From NCBI GenBank assembly GCA_963792855.1, contig CAWBXZ010000015.1:1-64000 (forward strand): a stretch of 64,000 nucleotides of DNA. Direction: 5' to 3'. Both the position numbers and the translations under genes were made by a program. Each line of letters opens with the position of its first letter. Positions within the stretch are counted from its first letter, which is position 1. This stretch comes from SG8-40 sp963792855. GTDB taxonomy: Bacteria > Pseudomonadota > Gammaproteobacteria > Burkholderiales > Eutrophovitaceae. Shown one piece after another: positions 41,868-50,539 of the stretch. A model generated the notes under the pieces. The model had not been told where the DNA came from. It saw only the letters and a list, made by a program, of their open reading frames with translations, and made no database searches.

Positions 41868-42116
41868 GTGGATACCAAAGTGCTCGATGAAATCAGCCGG
41901 CGTGTCGATGACCTGATCGCGAACACGCCGGTCGAGGACGTGCGGAAGAACCTGCGTGCATTGATGTCGGGCTGGTTCACGCGGCTCGATCTCGTTACCC
42001 GGGAAGAGTTCGATGTTCAGCAGTCGGTCCTGCAACGCACCCGCGAGAAGTTGTCGCTGATGGAAGCCCGTGTCGCCGAGCTGGAGCGCGCGCTCGGCGG
42101 CCGGAACGAAGACTGA
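41868..42116 (+). CDS. ubiK: Ubiquinone biosynthesis accessory factor UbiK (BMFP family)
   Basis: The 82-residue protein starts at GTG (41868). It has an amphipathic N-terminal part (DEISRRVDDLIANTPVEDVR) and a C-terminal trimeric coiled coil (LSLMEARVAELERALGG), the layout of the BMFP/YqiC family. In E. coli UbiK binds UbiJ and lipids to support aerobic ubiquinone synthesis. It stands just before comM, as in several betaproteobacteria. Confidence 0.88.
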   Translation: MDTKVLDEISRRVDDLIANTPVEDVRKNLRALMSGWFTRLDLVTREEFDVQQSVLQRTREKLSLMEARVAELERALGGRNED

Positions 42117-42130
42117 GCCTCCAGCCAGCC

Positions 42131-43621
42131 ATGTCGCTCGCGGTTCTCTACAGTCGGGCGTTATCGGGCATGGACGCCCCGCTGGTCACTACCGAGGTGC
42201 ATCTGGCCGCGGGGCTGCCGAGTTTTACCATCGTGGGTTTGCCCGAGGCCGAGGTGAAGGAGGCGCGCGATCGCGTTCGCTCGGCACTGATCAATTGCCG
42301 TTTCGAATTTCCGGCCCGGCGCATCACCGTCAACCTGGCGCCGGCCGACTTGCCCAAGGAAAGCGGACGGTTCGATCTGCCGATCGCCATCGGCATACTT
42401 GCCGCCTCCGGGCAGCTGCCGAAGGATCAACTGGGCCAGTACGAGTTTGCGGGAGAGCTGGCGCTGACTGGCGAACTGCGTCCGATTCGCGGGGCGCTTG
42501 CCATGACCTACCGTGCCCATGGTTCTGGCCGTGCCTTTGTGCTGCCGGAGGCGAGTGCCGGAGAAGCAGCGCTGGTCGGGCAAGCGAAAGTTTATGGTGC
42601 CGGCAACCTGCTCGAGGTCTGCGCCCATCTCGCCGGGCGCGAGCAACTCGATTGCCGGCGCCGGAACCCGCAGCCGGACGCCTCGGCCGTTGCCGACATG
42701 GCGGATGTCAAAGGGCAGGTCGAAGCCCGGCGGGCGCTCGAGATTGCCGCCGCCGGCGGACACAGCATCCTGATGGCCGGACCTCCGGGTACCGGCAAGA
42801 CCATGCTGGCGGAACGGCTGGCCGGTATATTGCCGCCGATGACGGATACTGAGGCGCTCGAATCTGCCGCCATCCAGTCGCTTGGCTCGCAGGGATTTGA
42901 CGTCAGTCGATGGAAACAACGTCCATACCGGGCGCCGCATCACAGTGCATCGGCCGTGGCGCTGGTTGGCGGCGGCAGCCAGCCGCGCCCGGGCGAGATC
43001 TCGATGGCGATGCACGGCGTGCTGTTTCTCGATGAACTGCCCGAGTTCGCCCGCAATGTGCTCGAGGTGCTGCGCGAACCGCTCGAATCGGGGCGGATCG
43101 TTGTGTCGCGAGCGGCACGGCAGGCTGAATTCCCGGCGCGATTCCAACTGGTCGCCGCAATGAACCCCTGCCCCTGCGGTTATCTCGGTCATTACAACGA
43201 ACGCTGCCGGTGCACACCGGAACAGGTGGCGCGTTACCGTGGCCGTATTTCCGGTCCGCTGCTGGACCGCATCGATATCCAGGTCGAGGTTCCGGCGGTG
43301 GCGGAAAGCGATATTGCGGGCAAGCAATGGGGAGAGTCGAGCGAAGCGGTGCGTGCGCGCACCGCGCGCGCCCGCGAAATACAGCTGTCGCGCCAGGGCA
43401 AGACGAACGCAATGCTGGGTGTGCAGGAAACCGAGCAATACTGCAGCCCGGATGCAGAGGGTGAAAAGCTCGTGCGTTCGGCACTGACGCGACTCGGGCT
43501 TTCGGCACGCGCCTATCACCGCGTGCTGCGGATCGGCCGTACGATCGCCGATCTCGCGGCGAGCCCCCAGGTGGGTGCGCAGCATCTTGCCGAGGCAATA
43601 CAGTACCGAAGGTTTGCATGA
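42131..43621 (+). CDS. comM: YifB/ComM family Mg-chelatase-like AAA ATPase
   Basis: The 496-residue protein has the N-terminal Lon-like fold (MSLAVLYSRALSGMDAPLVT, then EVHLAAGLPSFTIVGLPEAE), the Mg-chelatase AAA core with Walker A AGPPGTGKTMLAERLAG and Walker B GVLFLDELPEF, and a C-terminal helical lid. Known: ComM is a hexameric helicase that promotes branch migration during natural transformation. Its presence does not prove competence. It overlaps the next AAA gene by four bases. Confidence 0.93.
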   Translation: MSLAVLYSRALSGMDAPLVTTEVHLAAGLPSFTIVGLPEAEVKEARDRVRSALINCRFEFPARRITVNLAPADLPKESGRFDLPIAIGILAASGQLPKDQLGQYEFAGELALTGELRPIRGALAMTYRAHGSGRAFVLPEASAGEAALVGQAKVYGAGNLLEVCAHLAGREQLDCRRRNPQPDASAVADMADVKGQVEARRALEIAAAGGHSILMAGPPGTGKTMLAERLAGILPPMTDTEALESAAIQSLGSQGFDVSRWKQRPYRAPHHSASAVALVGGGSQPRPGEISMAMHGVLFLDELPEFARNVLEVLREPLESGRIVVSRAARQAEFPARFQLVAAMNPCPCGYLGHYNERCRCTPEQVARYRGRISGPLLDRIDIQVEVPAVAESDIAGKQWGESSEAVRARTARAREIQLSRQGKTNAMLGVQETEQYCSPDAEGEKLVRSALTRLGLSARAYHRVLRIGRTIADLAASPQVGAQHLAEAIQYRRFA

Positions 43622-45093
43622 ACGATCAGCACGACTTGACGGTGATCCTGCGTTCGCGCTTTCCGATTGTCGCGATAGAGACGCACGAAGAAACTCGCGT
43701 GATCGGCTTGCTCGAGCGAATCTGCAACCTCGAACAGCAGGCGCTGTTTGTCTGGACCGTCACGGACGGGCTGAGCCGTCATGGACGCAGCGACTCGATT
43801 CCGCTCACCTTCGAGCCGATGCAGGCATTGCGGCACATCTACAAGACCAGCCAGAACGGGATCTATACGCTGATCGATCTGCATCCTTTTCTCGATGACC
43901 CGATCAATCAGCGCCTGATCAAGAGTATTGCCAACGACTATCAGAAAACCGCACGGACGCTGGTGCTGGTAAGCCACCGCATCGAGCTGCCGGCCGACAT
44001 TTCCCGGCTCACGGCACGCTTCTCCCTGACCATGCCCGATGCCGAAGGCATGCGGAAACTGGCACAGGAGGAGATCGATGCCTGGGCCCGGCGCGAAGGT
44101 TCCCGTGTGAAAGGCAGCCGCGATGCGGGCAATCAGCTGGTGCAGCATCTGGTTGGCATGAGCGCATCCGATGCGCGCCGGCTGGTGCGGCACGCAATCC
44201 ATGACGACGGCGCCATTACCGGCGCGGATATCGACCGTGTCCTGAAGTTCAAGCACGAATCGCTGGGCGCGGACAGTGTGCTGACCCTTGAACTCGAAAC
44301 CGCAGGGTTTTCCGAAGTCGCCGGGCAGGCCCGGCTCAAGGAATGGCTGGCGCAGCGCCGGGCGGCTTTTACCAGTGAAGTTGCGGGCCTGGAGCCGCCG
44401 CGCGGCATCATGCTGCTGGGTGTGCAGGGCGCCGGAAAAAGTCTGGCGGCGAAAGCGGTGGCGGGTAGCTGGGGTGTGCCGCTGATGCGGCTGGATTGTG
44501 CGACCCTGTATGAGAAATGGATAGGCGAGACCGAACGCAACTTGCGTGAAGCGCTGCGCGCGGCCGAAGCGATGGCGCCTTGCGTGCTGTGGATGGACGA
44601 AATCGAAAAGGGCCTGTCCGCGGATTCGGACAGCGACTCCGGCGGCACCTCGCGACGGTTGCTGGGCACGCTGCTGACGTGGATGGCGGAACGCAAGAGC
44701 CGCGTGTTTCTCGTCGCCACCGCCAATGACATTCAGTCGCTGCCGCCGGAACTGATTCGCAAGGGGCGGATGGACGAGGTTTTCTTCGTTGATTTGCCGG
44801 ATGCCGAAGCGCGCGCCGAGGTGTTCAGGATTCATCTGCGAAAACGCGATTTCGACCCTGCGGCGTTTGACGTCGTGACGCTGGCAACCGCAAGCGAGGG
44901 ATTCTCCGGTGCCGAGATCGAACAGGCTATCGTCGCAGCCTTGTACGAAGCACACGCGCGCGGGTCGGAACTGTCGGATGCGGTCGTCTCGGAGGAGATC
45001 GCCCGCACGCGGCCGCTATCGGTTATCGCCCGCGAACGCATCCAGGCGTTGCGCGAGTGGGCGAAAAACCGCGCAGTCATGGCAAACGGTTAG
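43618..45093 (+). CDS. AAA family ATPase, Ycf46-like
   Basis: The 491-residue protein has an N-terminal region that resembles Ycf46 (DLTVILRSRFPIVAIETHEE). A classical AAA domain follows: Walker A LGVQGAGKSLAAKAVAG, Walker B CVLWMDEIEKGLS, arginine-finger region RKGRMDEVFFVDLPDAEARA. Ycf46-like ATPases in bacteria and plastids act in regulation and remodelling; the substrate is unknown. It is coupled to comM by an ATGA overlap, which is an unusual pairing of two AAA machines. Confidence 0.85.
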   Translation: MNDQHDLTVILRSRFPIVAIETHEETRVIGLLERICNLEQQALFVWTVTDGLSRHGRSDSIPLTFEPMQALRHIYKTSQNGIYTLIDLHPFLDDPINQRLIKSIANDYQKTARTLVLVSHRIELPADISRLTARFSLTMPDAEGMRKLAQEEIDAWARREGSRVKGSRDAGNQLVQHLVGMSASDARRLVRHAIHDDGAITGADIDRVLKFKHESLGADSVLTLELETAGFSEVAGQARLKEWLAQRRAAFTSEVAGLEPPRGIMLLGVQGAGKSLAAKAVAGSWGVPLMRLDCATLYEKWIGETERNLREALRAAEAMAPCVLWMDEIEKGLSADSDSDSGGTSRRLLGTLLTWMAERKSRVFLVATANDIQSLPPELIRKGRMDEVFFVDLPDAEARAEVFRIHLRKRDFDPAAFDVVTLATASEGFSGAEIEQAIVAALYEAHARGSELSDAVVSEEIARTRPLSVIARERIQALREWAKNRAVMANG

Positions 45094-45114
45094 GTTACAA
45101 AAGGAAAGCACCAA

Positions 45115-46149
45115 ATGGACGCTCTCGAAAGCTGGAAAGAAGAAATGCGCTCTGCCTACCTGTACCGCGTGGTGTCGGCTTGTGAGGCGGGAACGGCACG
45201 CGAGGGGCTGTTCAGGCAATTGGGGATCGAGGCCGAAAGCCAGGCGAAGATCTGGGCGGACAACCTGCGCAAGGAAGGCAGCGCGGTGCCGGCTGCCTAC
45301 GTGCCCGACATGCGCAGCCGCATCATCGCCGCGCTCACCCGCCGCTTCGGGCCGCGCTCGACACGCAGCCTGCTCACGGCAATGAAAGTACGCGGCATGT
45401 CCCTGTATGCGGTGTCCGATCCGCGCCACTTCGTGCCGGGGGCGAAGTCCGGCGGCGAGGGCCGCCACCGCGGTTTGTCCGGCGGCGGCAACCTGCGCGC
45501 CGCCGTTTTCGGCGTCAACGACGGACTGGTATCCAACGCCAGCCTGATACTCGGCGTGGCCGGTGCGGCTGCGGACGCCGGCATCATCGTGCTGTCGGGT
45601 GTCGCGGGCTTGCTGGCCGGGGCGTTCTCGATGGCGGCCGGCGAATACGTTTCCGTGCGCTCGCAGCGCGAAATGTACGAGTACCAGATCGGGCTCGAGG
45701 CGGACGAACTCGAACAGTATCCGGAAGAAGAGGCGGGGGAGCTGGCGCTGATTTACGAAGCGCGCGGCATCCCGCGCGACACGGCAAAAAAGATGGCCGA
45801 CGACATCATTGCCGATCCCGATCGTGCGCTCGATGCGCTGGCGCGCGAAGAACTCGGACTGAACCCGGACGAACTGGGCTCGCCAATCGGTGCGGCAGTG
45901 TCTTCGTTTCTCGCCTTTTCGGCGGGCGCGTTGGTTCCCTTATTGCCGTTCCTGGTGTTGGCACACCATGGTGCGTTGCCAATCTCGATCGGACTGACCG
46001 CATTGGCCCTGTTCTCCGTCGGCGCAACCCTGAGCCTGTTTATCGGCCGTGGTGCGATCACGGGCGGGCTTCGCATGCTGCTGATCGGCGGTGGCGCCGG
46101 TGCGCTGACGTTCTTGATCGGGCGCATGCTGGGTGTAGCGCTCGCGTAA
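45115..46149 (+). CDS. VIT1/CCC1-family transporter with N-terminal ferritin-like region
   Basis: The 344-residue protein has an N-terminal helical region (ESWKEEMRSAYLYRVVSACE, with 'E-x2-S-A-Y-LY' resembling rubrerythrin/ferritin-like helices). A C-terminal membrane domain with the VIT signature GGNLRAAVFGVNDGLVSNAS and AGAFSMAAGEYVSVRSQREM follows. Such fusions (membrane-bound ferritin, MbfA) export iron or manganese. In this copy the N-terminal part is short and lacks an obvious full set of di-iron ligands. It lies 21 bp after the AAA gene. Confidence 0.82.
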   Translation: MDALESWKEEMRSAYLYRVVSACEAGTAREGLFRQLGIEAESQAKIWADNLRKEGSAVPAAYVPDMRSRIIAALTRRFGPRSTRSLLTAMKVRGMSLYAVSDPRHFVPGAKSGGEGRHRGLSGGGNLRAAVFGVNDGLVSNASLILGVAGAAADAGIIVLSGVAGLLAGAFSMAAGEYVSVRSQREMYEYQIGLEADELEQYPEEEAGELALIYEARGIPRDTAKKMADDIIADPDRALDALAREELGLNPDELGSPIGAAVSSFLAFSAGALVPLLPFLVLAHHGALPISIGLTALALFSVGATLSLFIGRGAITGGLRMLLIGGGAGALTFLIGRMLGVALA

Positions 46150-46218
46150 CCGGAGCGGAGTGCGACAGCGGCGCTGCCGCGAGAAGGAACTGTGCGCCAT
46201 TCCGGGCGGTAACAACCC

Positions 46219-47208
46219 CTATGGGATCAACACCATGGCACCCAGCGTCGAGCCACTCTCAATCGCAACGTGCGCCTGTACCGCGTCTTTCAAGGCGTAC
46301 TCCCGTGAGATGTTCGCGTCGAGGATGCCATCGCCGATGGCCTTGAACAGATCGCGTGCCGCCCATTCGAGGTCGGAGCGTTTGGCGAGGTAGTGCATGA
46401 TCGCCGGCCGGGTGATGAACAGCGAGCCGCGCCGACCGAGGTCCTGGATGATGTCGATCGGATCGGGCGGGCCGGACACATGACCGTACGCCGCGCACAC
46501 GCCCATCGGTCGCAGGCAGTCGAGCGAATCCTGCAGCGTGTCCTTGCCAATGGCTTCGTAGACCACCGCCGCGCCTTCGCCATTGGTGACCTGTTTCACT
46601 TTCGCGACAAAGCTCTCGCGTGAACGCACTACCGGGTGGTCGCAACCGGCGGCGCGGGCGACCTCTGCTTTTTCTTCCGTGCTGACGGTGCCGACGACTG
46701 TCGCGCCGAGCGCCTTGGCCCATTGGCACAGGATCAGCCCCATGCCGCCGGCGGCGGCGTGAACCAGAATCGTGTCGCCCGGCTGCACCTTGTAGGTCCG
46801 GTGCAGCAGGTATTGCGCCGTCATGCCTTTCATCAGCATTGCCGCGACCTTGCGATCGTCGAGTCCGTCAGGCAGGTGCAGTAGTTTGTCGGCCGGATAG
46901 TTGCGCACTTCGGCGTAACTGCCTAGCGGCGGAATACCGTAGGCGACGCGGTCGCCGTTCTTGAAATCACTTACCCCATCACCAAGGCCTTCGACGATGC
47001 CGACACCTTCGAAGCCGATGACCACCGGGCAGGGCGGTACCGGCCAGGGATGGGAAATGCCGCCGCGATGATAGGTGTCGGCGTAGTTCACGCCAATGGC
47101 GGTGTGACGCAGCCGTACTTCTCCCGCTGCAGGCTCCGGCACCGGCCAGTCCTCCCATTGCATGACCTCGGGCGGACCGAGTTGGTGAATGACCTGTGCT
47201 TTCGACAT
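46219..47208 (-). CDS. Quinone oxidoreductase (zeta-crystallin family)
   Basis: The 329-residue MDR-superfamily protein has an N-terminal GroES-like domain (HTAIGVNYADTYHRGGISHP) and a Rossmann domain with VHAAAGGMGLILCQWAKALG. It lacks the structural-zinc Cys cluster of alcohol dehydrogenases, as do quinone reductases of the Qor type. It reduces quinones or enones with NADPH. It is followed by the FrnE-type gene on the same strand. Confidence 0.9.
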   Translation of the reverse strand: MSKAQVIHQLGPPEVMQWEDWPVPEPAAGEVRLRHTAIGVNYADTYHRGGISHPWPVPPCPVVIGFEGVGIVEGLGDGVSDFKNGDRVAYGIPPLGSYAEVRNYPADKLLHLPDGLDDRKVAAMLMKGMTAQYLLHRTYKVQPGDTILVHAAAGGMGLILCQWAKALGATVVGTVSTEEKAEVARAAGCDHPVVRSRESFVAKVKQVTNGEGAAVVYEAIGKDTLQDSLDCLRPMGVCAAYGHVSGPPDPIDIIQDLGRRGSLFITRPAIMHYLAKRSDLEWAARDLFKAIGDGILDANISREYALKDAVQAHVAIESGSTLGAMVLIP

Positions 47209-47235
47209 TATTGCTGTTCTCCCTGGCGGGTTCGG

Positions 47236-47907
47236 TCAGGCGGCAAACTCTTCGCCAAGCTGGTGCAGGATCGACGTGAAATTCTCGACTCCCTGCGCGC
47301 CGGTCACCAGGTACTTCCGGTTGAAGACCATCGCCGGTACGCCCTGGATGCCGCGGTTTATCCACAGTCGCTCGGCATCGCGAACCGCGTCCGCAAAGCG
47401 CGCGTCCCGCAGCACTGCCAGGGCTTCGTTGCGGTCCAGACCGATGCGCTTCGCGATATCGGCGAGCACCTCGGGATCATTCACGTCTTGCCGATGCGTA
47501 AAGTACGCTTCGAAAAGCGCCATCTTCAGTTCGTGTTCACGGCCCTGGGTGCCGGCCCAGTGCAACAGCTGATGTGCCCGGAAGGTGTTCACCATTTTCA
47601 TGTCGTCGGCGTAGTTGAAGGTGAAGCCGAGTTCGGCGCCCATTGCGGTCAGTCTCGCGCGGGACTTGCGGCTGTCTTCCGGTGTCGAGCCGTACTTGGC
47701 GGCGAGGTGCTGTTGCAGGTCTTCGCCTTCATCCGGCATCTGTGGATTCAGTTCGAACGGGTGCCAGTGGATTTCTGCCTGCGTGCCGGTTTCGCGCAGC
47801 GCGGTTTCGAGTTGCCTGTAGCCGATGATGCACCATGGGCAGACCACGTCCGAGGCAATGTCGATGCGCAGCCGTGTTCCGCTCGCGTCCCCTACAGGTT
47901 CGTTCAT
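47236..47907 (-). CDS. DsbA-family oxidoreductase (FrnE-like)
   Basis: The 223-residue protein uses the ATG at 47907. It has RIDIASDVVCPWCIIGYRQL with a real CPWC redox pair, TFRAHQLLHWAGTQGREHEL and the cis-Pro loop GIQGVPAMVFNRKYLVTGAQ. It has no signal peptide, so it is cytoplasmic, like FrnE. The activity is probably glutathione-linked disulfide or isomerase chemistry. It is upstream of qor with a 27-bp gap on the same strand. Confidence 0.87.
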   Translation of the reverse strand: MNEPVGDASGTRLRIDIASDVVCPWCIIGYRQLETALRETGTQAEIHWHPFELNPQMPDEGEDLQQHLAAKYGSTPEDSRKSRARLTAMGAELGFTFNYADDMKMVNTFRAHQLLHWAGTQGREHELKMALFEAYFTHRQDVNDPEVLADIAKRIGLDRNEALAVLRDARFADAVRDAERLWINRGIQGVPAMVFNRKYLVTGAQGVENFTSILHQLGEEFAA

Positions 47908-48106
47908 GTCTGTCTCCTTGGTCCCGGAATCGTGCCGCGTTTGCGACGGCCACGGCATCCTCGTTGTCTTCTGCATGTTTGCTGCGTGAGCGCGCAATGA
48001 ACCTGCGGACGCACGAATTGAATCGATGGTACCAAATCACTGTCGGAATACGGTGAACGGCGGATGCTCCCATGCGAGGGGTAGAATCCCTGCGAGTCCA
48101 TCGTCC

Positions 48107-48922
48107 ATGCCGGAAAAGAGAATGTCACCAGTGAGCAGCGAAGTCACCGAAGCGGTCCGCGAAAAGACCGCCGCACGTATCAGGGTCTTCTGGCAGCCCG
48201 GCTGCACTTCGTGCCTGCGCGTGAAGGAGTTTCTTGCCTCGCAAGGTGTCGAGTTCGAATCCATCGACGTTCACAACGATGAAGCAGGGCTGGCGCAGTT
48301 GACCGAACTGGGTGCGCGCAGCGTGCCCGTCGTGGCGCTTGGCGACAACTACACGCTTGCGCAGTCCCTGAATGACGTCATCCGGTTCCTCGACCTCAAG
48401 ACGGGAAGCATGGAGATGCTGGCGCCGGAAGATCTGGTCGCCAAGCTGGATCTGGTGCTGGCGACCGCATCGCGCCTTGCCGGACAATTGTCCGAGGAGC
48501 AGTTGCGCAGCGTGTTTCGCAACCGCAACCGCACCGTTGCAGCGCTCGTGTTCCATGTCGTTCGCGTCGCTGAAATGGGTTTGCAGGCGGCGCAACAAAC
48601 GGAACTGCAATTCGAAGGTTTCAACGATTTGCCGCCAGAGGAGTGGGGCCGCGACGAACTGATGCGCTGGGCGCAAAAGATTCGTCAGCAAGCGCAGGAG
48701 TGGTGGCGCAAGGAAACCGATCCCTCGCTCGCTTACGCCGTGCCGACCTACTACGGGCGGCGGCCGATGCACGAAGTGCTGGAGCGCACGGCCTGGCACG
48801 CGGCACAGCACACTCGGCAGCTTGCGCTGATTCTGGAAAGCCACGGGATCAAGCCGGACCGGCCGCTGAGTGCGGCCGAACTTGCCGGGTTGCCGGTGCC
48901 CGAGGAAGTCTGGGACCGTTAG
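48107..48922 (+). CDS. Glutaredoxin-DinB fusion protein
   Basis: The 271-residue protein has two domains. Residues about 20-95 form a glutaredoxin (IRVFWQPGCTSCLRVKEFLA with a CTSC pair, and ARSVPVVALGDNYTLAQSLN). Residues about 110-265 form a DinB-like four-helix bundle with the probable metal His set in LVFHVVRVAEMGLQ and ERTAWHAAQHTRQLALILES. DinB-fold proteins include bacillithiol and mycothiol S-transferases; a glutaredoxin-linked form may work with glutathione. Its 3' end is duplicated, in broken form, near 56.6 kb. The start is ATG at 48107. Confidence 0.8.
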   Translation: MPEKRMSPVSSEVTEAVREKTAARIRVFWQPGCTSCLRVKEFLASQGVEFESIDVHNDEAGLAQLTELGARSVPVVALGDNYTLAQSLNDVIRFLDLKTGSMEMLAPEDLVAKLDLVLATASRLAGQLSEEQLRSVFRNRNRTVAALVFHVVRVAEMGLQAAQQTELQFEGFNDLPPEEWGRDELMRWAQKIRQQAQEWWRKETDPSLAYAVPTYYGRRPMHEVLERTAWHAAQHTRQLALILESHGIKPDRPLSAAELAGLPVPEEVWDR

Positions 48923-49181
48923 CCCCGGTTGCCGATCACGATGGTCGCGTGCGCCGCGATCGTCTCGCCGCGCTTGCAACCAGCGCGTCGCGCACATCGG
49001 TTGCCGCGCCGCCACTTCCTTCAGGCGCCGGCCTCAGGCCGACCGGTGAGTAATTGCGACGCTGGCCGTTTGTCGCGGAGGACATTTTTTTGCAAACGGT
49101 CATACGACCCGCGTTATCATTTGCGGTTCGGCAGTGCGGTCATTGGACAATCGGCCAGGCGCCGTATTCGGGAGGTGAAAG

Positions 49182-49499
49182 ATGTTACCCAAAACACTAT
49201 TGCTGATAATTGGACTTCTCGCGGGTGTCAGCTCCATTAGTTCTTGGGCGGCGGATAGCCCGGTCGCCGGTACGACGCCATGGCAGCGCCCTGCCGGGGC
49301 GCCGGTGATCACCAGTGTCGATCACGATTCGGCATGGTTTCAGCGGGCATTGACCGGCATCTCCCGGCCGTACCCGGCAAGCCTGCGATTTCTCGATGAC
49401 CAGGGCAATTGGTACACGCCGTTCAATCGTCCGGGGATGACCGGCCTGTACGATATCCGTGGCTGGCATCAGCCAGAACACGCCGTCGCCCCGAAATAA
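49182..49499 (+). CDS. Small secreted hypothetical protein
   Basis: The 105-residue product has a Sec signal peptide (MLPKTLLLIIGLLAGVSSIS, cleavage after SWA) and a strong GGAGGTG ribosome-binding site. The mature part of about 80 residues (ADSPVAGTTPWQRPAGAPVI, with SVDHDSAWFQRALTGISRPY) has no cysteine and no family I recognise. It precedes the Met-rich protein in the same direction by 400 bp and opens the accessory respiratory region, so a periplasmic accessory role is possible. Confidence 0.65.
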   Translation: MLPKTLLLIIGLLAGVSSISSWAADSPVAGTTPWQRPAGAPVITSVDHDSAWFQRALTGISRPYPASLRFLDDQGNWYTPFNRPGMTGLYDIRGWHQPEHAVAPK

Positions 49500-49900
49500 T
49501 GAGTGCGCTCCCGCAACGGGAGCGACCGACGCTGCTCTAGCCGTATTGCAGCAGCGACGATCATCCTCACCCGATGTGTTGGGCAAACCTGGCCCAGCCG
49601 AGCCGATTCGGGTCGCCAATCCACGAAAACCGCTCTCGTTCGGGAAACTTGCGCAGTGCTGCAAGAACGCGAGCGCGATGATCTTGCGCACCGATTGATA
49701 CACGTCAAATGATGCCCGCGACGGTTGGCTAAGATTGAAAAAAGGAGGCTGTGTTATTTGACGGTCTCCCGATAATCAGCGGCGAAAAGGCGTTGAGGGC
49801 TGGATATGTTTCCTCATCGCTTTCGGCAGACCGGGGTGCGGAATCCACGGCCTAAACGGTGTCATGTCGAACCAGGCCGTACAACCATGAGGAGACAGAA
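49500..49900. other. Intergenic region before the Met-rich gene
   Basis: About 400 bp with no supported gene. On the minus strand between about 49585 and 49700 an open stretch without a start codon reads ARVLAALRKFPERERFSWIG followed by DPNRLGWARFAQHIG. It looks like genuine protein sequence and may be a gene remnant, but I cannot assign it. No clear promoter, FNR box or terminator was identified. Confidence 0.35.
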
Positions 49901-50425
49901 ATGAATCAGAAATCAAGGAAAGCGTTGGTCCTGTGTCTTGGTTTGGCATTTGCCGCGGGCGCCTCGAGTGCCTTTGCGGAGCACCATGGACAACAGGGAA
50001 TGGTGGGCATGGATGCGATGACCGGCATGTCCGGAGACTACGATCCGAACGCGCCCGAAAAAATGCCGGATGACATGTCGGGGATGTCCGGCATGGGCAT
50101 GGATGGGATGTCCGGCATGGATGGCATGGGCGGCATGGGCGGCATGGATGGCATGGGCGGCATGACGGGCGGTATGTCCGGCATGGGCGGCATGGGCGGC
50201 ATGGGTAGCATGGAAGGAAGGTATGATCCGAACGCACCCGAAAACATGCCTGACGCCATGTCGGGCATGGGCGGCATGTCCGGCATGGGCGGCATGGATG
50301 GCATGGGCGGTATGGGCGGCATGGATGGCATGGGCGGTATGTCGGGCGGTATGTCGGGCATGGGCGGCATGGGTGGTATGGGTAGTATGGAAGGAGAGTA
50401 CGACCCCGCTCATCGAGAAAAGTAA
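49901..50425 (+). CDS. Secreted Met/Gly-rich repeat protein
   Basis: The 174-residue product has a signal peptide (MNQKSRKALVLCLGLAFAAG, cleavage after AFA). The mature chain is almost entirely GGM/SGM/DGM triplets, with 38 Met in total. Two large units of about 61 and 59 codons each begin YDPNAPE-MPD-MSGM and end GSMEG, and a third begins EYDP before the stop. There is no Cys, and only a few His. Met-rich repeats bind Cu(I) or Ag(I) in known copper proteins; a structural role is also possible. No family assignment. The stop is followed in frame by more Met-rich codons (see 50426-50500). Confidence 0.85.
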   Translation: MNQKSRKALVLCLGLAFAAGASSAFAEHHGQQGMVGMDAMTGMSGDYDPNAPEKMPDDMSGMSGMGMDGMSGMDGMGGMGGMDGMGGMTGGMSGMGGMGGMGSMEGRYDPNAPENMPDAMSGMGGMSGMGGMDGMGGMGGMDGMGGMSGGMSGMGGMGGMGSMEGEYDPAHREK

Positions 50426-50500
50426 ATGGAGGGGATGTCCGGAATGGATTGCAGTCCCGGCATGTCCGGCATGTCCGTCCAGGGTGGGACGTGCAACTAG
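50426..50500 (+). other. In-frame Met-rich extension after the stop codon
   Basis: Immediately after the TAA of the Met-rich gene, the same frame continues ATG GAG GGG and encodes MEGMSGMDCSPGMSGMSVQG and then GTCN before a TAG. The composition matches the repeat protein but adds two Cys. Either a longer ancestral protein was cut by the TAA, or a 24-residue peptide is made by reinitiation, or a readthrough product exists. Confidence 0.45.
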
Positions 50501-50539
50501 CAGGATTCTTATCACGAGGAGCCTGTCGTATGGTCGGCT

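Noticed and set aside
50521..50535. Second copy of the MITE end (GAGCCTGTCG)
   Set aside because: Only about ten bases match and no partner inverted repeat is nearby; chance similarity.
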